From Fragilaria crotonensis (taxonomy: Eukaryota; Bacillariophyta; Fragilariophyceae; Fragilariales; Fragilariaceae), in assembly GCA_022925895.1 (NCBI GenBank), contig JAKSYS010000592.1, positions 1 through 39,763 of the forward strand: a stretch of 39,763 nucleotides of DNA, in the 5' to 3' direction. The notes under the pieces are model-generated. The model was not told the origin of the DNA and made no database searches. It saw only the letters and a program-made list of their open reading frames with translations. Of the stretch, positions 35,665-39,763 are shown piece after piece (position 1 is the first letter of the stretch; every line of letters begins with the position of its first letter). Position numbers and translations under genes: made by a program.

Positions 35665-37659
35665 ATGGTGTTGCTTATTCAAGCAAGCGACTTGGGGCTG
35701 AAGAATCTCACTTCAATGCTTATCACTTTGCCATCGGGGACATCCTACCAGATGTCTCATCTGCAATCATGCAAACTATCATTGGGTGATATTCGGATGG
35801 CAATGTCGCTACGGTATCCGAAGGCTATTTTAACTGATGGACACAACTATCTTTCATCTCAACAGAAGGAACTTGTTGAGTTTGGATACGGTCGTGAACA
35901 TGACTTATATCAGAGACCACAACATTGCTTTGGACTTCTTGCCCCTGGTGAAGGAAAATCTGAAGTTTTCATTATTCCAACCATTGCAAGACGGATCGGC
36001 AATCAAAGAAGCAAAATGATTATTCATGTGTCGCCCTATAATTTTTTGGCTCTCTACCAATTCAATAATGCAACCACTGCTTTTGACAAAGTCGGCTTTG
36101 GAACAAGCATTTCCACTTGCATCTTCACTGGCGGGGACATCAATGTTGGATTGCTACCCGATGAGCTTTCCAACAAGGAGGATCTCCCAAACATTCTCTT
36201 TCTCAACCTGGACGCTCTCTTCAACTTGTTCACGTTTCATTTTGAAACATTCAAGTCGTGGATTGACGTCATGGATAAGATTGTTATTGATGAGGTCCAT
36301 ACTTTTCTTACAGAATTAAGCTTTCGGGAGAAGTATCAGGTTTATTGGAGACTTGCTGTTCTTGGGATTCCGATTGTGGCATTGAGTGGATCAGTCCCTT
36401 TGTTCATTCTTTCTAAATTTGCAATGCGACTTTGTTTGTCTCGTGACAAACAGATGAATGACATCAAGATTATTCACGGCGGGCTCCTTTTTGGACATTT
36501 TCCTCATGGATTCCGAATCAAATTTTCAGTCACACCGAGATACATACACCAAGTTGCCAGTTTTGCTATTCATCGTGTGCATGAGGGTGTGGGAGCAGTT
36601 CATATCTTTGTTGTTGACAAGTGTGATGGAGAACTTCTTGAACAGCGCATTACATCCAAATCTGTAAATTGTGTCTTCATATCGTCTGATACCCCCGCAG
36701 AAGATTTGAAGGCTGTTGCTAAAAAATGGGGCATGGGAGGATTCGACATCCTGATATCAACCTCGATTGCATTAGTTGGGAATGAAAATCCTGCTTGCCG
36801 ATTCGTTGCTTGCGCGGGGTACCTGTTCGATGCTATGCAGGTTATTCAAGGGTTTGGTCGCCTTCGACAGTACATGAGAATTCCTAGCGGCCAAATCTTC
36901 TTTGCGGCACCAGAAGCCTTGTCAAAACGAAGAATCAAGGACGATGAACAGCGATTCACAAGGCTTCTGAATGAAAACCTTGTATCTGAGGGGGATCATG
37001 CACTTTTTAGACAAACAATGACTTCGGGCGGTGTACGTGACTGGACCATGGATGCAGCATCAGGAAACCGTGACTGTGCATTGAAGGTTATGTCACAGTC
37101 ATTTGGAAAAGAGATGGAGAATTGCGGTGCTTGCCATTTTTGTCGCCACATTCCAACCCATAATGCTCAGGCTGAGGCCACCAAACGGATGGCAACTGAA
37201 AGGCGAAACGAACAAGCGACTGAACGAGTCCTTCAGAAGCTCGCTTTGTGTTGTCTTGCGTGCAACAAGACTTATTGTCGTGGAATCCCCTTATTGAATG
37301 GGAAGGGCAGCAAATCACTGCCTGAGAATAAAGGTTGTTGTTTCCTCTGGAAAAACTGTTATCAATGCGGTGTGAGTTCTCATGACCGCCAGCTTTGTTT
37401 TGATAAGACCTATTTGAATAATGTGGCTTGTTGTGAGTGTTGGGTTTTCAAAAAGGTACCAGGCTCTAAACATCACGCAAAGACAGATTGTGAAGTAAAG
37501 GGTAGGTTGAGGCGGTTGTTGTCACATCATTTTGTTAACACCAAGGTTAAGGGATCATTCAAGGACTTCCTTGAGGGTATCTACACTTCCTCGACCTCGT
37601 TCTGTGAGTTCATGGCTGTGATTGATAGTACTTACAATACAAAAAATAATTCTATTTAG
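35665..37659 (+). CDS. SF2 DNA helicase, RecQ/telomere-linked-helicase-like, copy 2
   Basis: Motor domain continuing the OrsD-like protein. Walker A is APGEGKSE (residues 93-100) and the DExH box is VIDEVH (207-212). Motif III is ALSGSVP (239-245), motif V FDILISTSIALVGNENP (from 360) and motif VI QVIQGFGRLRQ (392-402, arginine finger). The C-terminus is rich in Cys/His pairs (CGACHFCRHIPTHNA, CCLACNKTYC, NCYQCGVSSHDRQLCF, CCECWVF), suggesting several zinc sites. The first ~40 residues are out of frame; the true upstream text (MGHSKMTHGVAYSSKRLGAE, about 35642-35701) joins near 35785. The stop is at 37659, 21 bp before the minisatellite. It is probably nuclear, unwinding DNA. A role in telomere maintenance or mobility is inference from fungal relatives. 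Confidence 0.8.
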   Translation: MVLLIQASDLGLKNLTSMLITLPSGTSYQMSHLQSCKLSLGDIRMAMSLRYPKAILTDGHNYLSSQQKELVEFGYGREHDLYQRPQHCFGLLAPGEGKSEVFIIPTIARRIGNQRSKMIIHVSPYNFLALYQFNNATTAFDKVGFGTSISTCIFTGGDINVGLLPDELSNKEDLPNILFLNLDALFNLFTFHFETFKSWIDVMDKIVIDEVHTFLTELSFREKYQVYWRLAVLGIPIVALSGSVPLFILSKFAMRLCLSRDKQMNDIKIIHGGLLFGHFPHGFRIKFSVTPRYIHQVASFAIHRVHEGVGAVHIFVVDKCDGELLEQRITSKSVNCVFISSDTPAEDLKAVAKKWGMGGFDILISTSIALVGNENPACRFVACAGYLFDAMQVIQGFGRLRQYMRIPSGQIFFAAPEALSKRRIKDDEQRFTRLLNENLVSEGDHALFRQTMTSGGVRDWTMDAASGNRDCALKVMSQSFGKEMENCGACHFCRHIPTHNAQAEATKRMATERRNEQATERVLQKLALCCLACNKTYCRGIPLLNGKGSKSLPENKGCCFLWKNCYQCGVSSHDRQLCFDKTYLNNVACCECWVFKKVPGSKHHAKTDCEVKGRLRRLLSHHFVNTKVKGSFKDFLEGIYTSSTSFCEFMAVIDSTYNTKNNSI

Positions 37660-37680
37660 AGAAGAGCTAAGTTGTTGGAA

Positions 37681-37951
37681 GGCACTGGAATGTTTTGTTC
37701 GAGTAGCCCCGCGGAGATTTACTGTCCGTCAACCGGGGAACGCGGGGCACTGGAATGTTTTGTTCGAGTAGCCCCGCGGAGATTTACTGTCCGTCAACCG
37801 GGGAACGCGGGGCACTGGAATGTCTTGTTCGAGTAGCCCCGCAGAGATTTACTGTCCGTCAACCGTGTAACGCGGGGCACTGGAATGTTTTGTTCGAGTA
37901 GCCCAGCAGAGATTTACTGTCCGTCAACCGGGGAACGCGGGGCACTGGAAT
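37681..37951. repeat. 65-bp hairpin minisatellite (4.2 copies)
   Basis: Units start with GGCACTGGAAT at 37681, 37746, 37811 and 37876, and a partial unit starts at 37941. Consecutive units bring GCCCCGC and GCGGGGC within about 30 bases, so each can fold into a seven-pair GC stem with a loop holding GGAGATTTACTGTCCGTC. Copies 3 and 4 carry a few substitutions. In copy 4 GCCCCGC is GCCCAGC, which weakens the stem. The array separates two convergent genes. Confidence 0.92.
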
Positions 37952-38028
37952 ATTATCAAGTAATCATGAAGTGCGTAACAATCATCCAGATTGTTTGCAC
38001 CTGTAAACACACAACTACTAAAACAGAG

Positions 38029-38691
38029 CTAATTCAAACTATTATCATTCTTACCAACCACAGCCGTCTTCAGGTACAAGGACAAACAAAAGACATCCAC
38101 ACTTTGAAATGCAGAAGTACGAGAGGACAAACAGTGGTGATACAGCGGATTGAAAATCAGCATGTCACCTGGTCTCAATGCAACAGCGATTCCTTGTTCG
38201 GCAAAAGTGAAATAGTTACTGACATCAGCATCCATGCTGTACCTGTCAATGTCTTGCTGCAGTCCGTGCTCAGAAGTAACGGTTGTCAAAGAATAAAAGA
38301 AATCCTCATCAACATGGGAATTCAAATAGTAGTTCCGCCCACAAGCAAGACTTCCCCAGATTGGATTGGAGGACACTCCACTGATCTCCTTCCACTCACC
38401 AAGTACTTGTGCAATGCGCAGACCACGGAGTTCGTTTGATGGAATGTAGCCCTTGGCAGCTTCCTCACAACGTGCCATTAACTTTCTAATTGAGTTCCTG
38501 TCAGCAATGTTCAATTTCTGCGGCCAGATCTCAGAAACGCCCACAGAGCCTCGGTTTGGTTTCAATCCCACTGTCACATACTTGCCATTGTCTTCCGCCA
38601 CTGTGATTCGAGTCTTTCCACGCACTTCAGCTGCTCGCTTCGCATCATCTAAGGCATACAGAGAAGCAATTGTCTTTTTCACATGTGTCAT
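38029..38691 (-). CDS. TET/JBP-like 2-oxoglutarate/Fe(II) dioxygenase domain protein
   Basis: A 220-residue frame with a double-stranded beta-helix oxygenase core. NYYLNSHVDEDFFYSLTT gives the HxD iron pair (about residue 127). NYFTFAEQGIAVALRPGDML and IFNPLYHHCLSSR give the distal His and a following Arg that would bind 2-oxoglutarate. Upstream is a basic region (DDAKRAAEVRGKTRI) and KYVTVGLKPNRGSVGV. The GI-LRPGD-L-F-P--H layout fits the TET/JBP group, which oxidises thymine or 5-methylcytosine in DNA, but other 2OG oxygenases share it. ATG 38691 is probably internal, since homologous-looking text (MESAAGDTVFTLIPVTMQSI) lies just upstream in another frame. Confidence 0.7.
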   Translation of the reverse strand: MTHVKKTIASLYALDDAKRAAEVRGKTRITVAEDNGKYVTVGLKPNRGSVGVSEIWPQKLNIADRNSIRKLMARCEEAAKGYIPSNELRGLRIAQVLGEWKEISGVSSNPIWGSLACGRNYYLNSHVDEDFFYSLTTVTSEHGLQQDIDRYSMDADVSNYFTFAEQGIAVALRPGDMLIFNPLYHHCLSSRTSAFQSVDVFCLSLYLKTAVVGKNDNSLN

Positions 38692-39220
38692 TTTATGGAT
38701 TGCATCGTGACGGGGATCAAGGTAAACACAGTGTCACCAGCAGCAGACTCCATTCTGGCTCCAAAATGGTGTCGATTACCTTTAGATCTTCCATTGCTGA
38801 AAGCATAATGCCATTGTCAATGGGATTGGGAGACTTCTCCTGGGTGTCCCACTATAAAACACAGGGCGCGTGCTCAAGAATGACCTTCCCATTGCGTGCA
38901 CATTTGATGGCAACACCTCCTGAAGGCTGGCGATTTTCTTTGACTTCTTATTATCTCTACGTTTGCCCAGCTTGCTATTTGGCGTACCTTTGTCGTCGAT
39001 GCATCGTGTGCAACCATCACTCTGTGACTCGAATTTGTCTTCGACTTGTAGACATGCTGGAACCCCGCTTCTTGGGATTGGGATTGTCATCACTTACATC
39101 ATCATCTGAGTATTCTTTGCTGTGTGTATTCATGTCGATCTGGGCTCTGCCACCATTCCCGATGTCCAGACTAGCTGTGTCCATTTTCTCAATGATAGGG
39201 AAGCATGTATGCCGTCGCAT
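38692..39220 (-). pseudogene. Probable N-terminal part of the dioxygenase gene, frameshifted
   Basis: Minus-strand pieces with coding character precede the oxygenase. From 39184 they read MDTASLDIGNGGRAQIDMNT, an acidic stretch (KEYSDDDVSDDNPNPKKRG) and SSMSTSRRQIRVTE. Then come CIDDKGTPNSKLGKRRDNKK and SKKIASLQ. A third frame gives GVAIKCARNGKVILEHAPCV and NPIDNGIMLSAMEDLKVIDT. The basic clusters could be nuclear signals. Joining them needs about four single-base shifts, one at an AAAA run beside the 38691 ATG. A pseudogene or sequencing errors are both possible. Confidence 0.45.
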
Positions 39221-39344
39221 TAATCATGCCCCCCCAGTCATTGGTCTCGGCGCTGCGGCTACCTGGTACATCATGGTGAGCAGCGTCCATTTCGCTACAA
39301 GAGTACAAACATTAAAGGGCAACACAGAAGCGATGCAGGATTAA

Positions 39345-39763
39345 TGAGAAAACACAAAAAAAGTGATTCCAAACAGGTGCATTTGCTTTCTTGTTAAGAA
39401 TATTTGTAAGTAATAAATTTTTAGTAAGACTTAATTTGCTAACAATTTAATTAGTATCCAAATTCAATACACATACATGAAAGCTAAGTGTTTCATGTGT
39501 TAACAAGTCATGCAAAGGTATATTTAACAATGATGGGAGTTGAAAGATGCCGGTACTTAGATTATTATTGACTTGCATTTAATTGTAATAAATAACTAAA
39601 TGGTTGGATTAATATATTCTACACTTTATTTAATTAGCCTTAACTAGAAGTCTAAGATTCCTTAATTAAAGGAATCATGGACAAATCTGTGCGTTGAAAA
39701 TAAAAACACGATTCATTTCGTGTAACAAAACTGACGTTTTGCGATGACGTTTATATACAATTA
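39345..39763. other. AT-rich gene-free end of the window
   Basis: Strongly AT-rich and without protein-like frames. A perfect inverted repeat GATTCCTT-AATTA-AAGGAATC lies at 39656-39676. AT-rich tracts of this kind are ordinary between diatom genes, though diatom centromeres are also AT-rich. The segment is too short to judge. Confidence 0.5.

Noticed and set aside
37681-37951. CRISPR-like array
   Set aside because: The units are contiguous 65-bp tandem copies without unique spacers, in a eukaryotic context and with no cas genes.
29821-37951. Helitron
   Set aside because: No Rep HUH motif, no PIF1-type helicase and no CTRR 3' end were seen. The helicase is of the RecQ-like SF2 type.
38670-39344. 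224-codon plus-strand frame opposite the dioxygenase gene
   Set aside because: It is antisense to better coding sequence and has no protein-like motif.
1-39763. Bacterial-style operons, ribosome-binding sites and terminators
   Set aside because: The gene families, LTRs and DUF6824 gene are eukaryotic, so such signals would not be meaningful.

Overview
The window looks like nuclear DNA from a diatom (Bacillariophyta). The evidence is a cluster of Ty1/copia elements with CoDi-type pol features, non-LTR reverse transcriptase tails of the kind common in diatom genomes, a tyrosine-recombinase (DIRS-like) retroelement, and one host-type gene with the diatom/stramenopile DUF6824 signature (LGRGPGSYNNPGN). 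I see no bacterial operons, rRNA, tRNA genes or CRISPR. The organism assignment is inferred from these protein families.

Positions 1 to about 15,650 are a stack of nested retrotransposons. The oldest is a 5'-truncated non-LTR element on the minus strand (D, 14,459-15,650). A copia element (C, plus strand) sits inside it. C was interrupted twice: by copia A (visible from 1 to 3,915, its 5' end outside the window) and by copia B (5,366-12,580, minus strand). B is complete, with identical 403-bp LTRs, a 5-bp target duplication ACATG, a primer-binding site matching a tRNA-Met anticodon arm, a polypurine tract and a full gag-protease-integrase-RT-RNase H order. B also carries a PDZ-like segment between integrase and RT.

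Positions 15,650-17,750 hold no recognisable gene but contain strong short palindromes. Positions 17,752-24,699 are a DIRS-order element on the minus strand (E) with the split direct repeats A1 / B1-A2-B2 typical of PAT/Ngaro elements: gag, RT-RNase H and a tyrosine recombinase. E interrupts a second non-LTR element (F, plus strand, zinc-binding tail to about 25,540). A chimeric scrap follows at 25,755-26,237: the end of a copia RNase H joined in frame to a non-LTR tail.

The DUF6824 gene lies at 26,856-27,919 (minus). From 28 kb the DNA becomes AT-richer and lacks LTR elements. Two diverged ~0.5-kb repeats (28,380-28,890 and 29,335-29,820) are followed by four copies of a promoter-like module, starting at 29,821, 30,772, 31,157 and 33,308. 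Each has a fixed 5' box, then 4-5 TACG-type repeats spaced about 21 or 32 bp apart, then a TGGYGC box 48-49 bp after the last repeat. Each of the first three modules leads into sequence that is cut by the next module. The third and fourth drive two near-identical copies of a large protein with an OrsD-like zinc-finger N-terminus; only the fourth continues into an SF2 (RecQ/telomere-linked-helicase-like) helicase ending at 37,659. A 4.2 x 65-bp hairpin minisatellite follows, then a convergent gene for a TET/JBP-like 2-oxoglutarate/Fe(II) dioxygenase (38,029-38,691). The last 420 bp are AT-rich and empty.

The most unusual object is the 29.8-39.2 kb locus. I propose that the phased module is the 5' end of a large, nested-inserting element carrying the helicase and possibly the dioxygenase. 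Almost every long reading frame in the window is broken by single-base changes, mostly in homopolymers. The two helicase copies are often broken at different places, and the freshly inserted element B is broken too, so many of these breaks are probably sequencing errors rather than decay.
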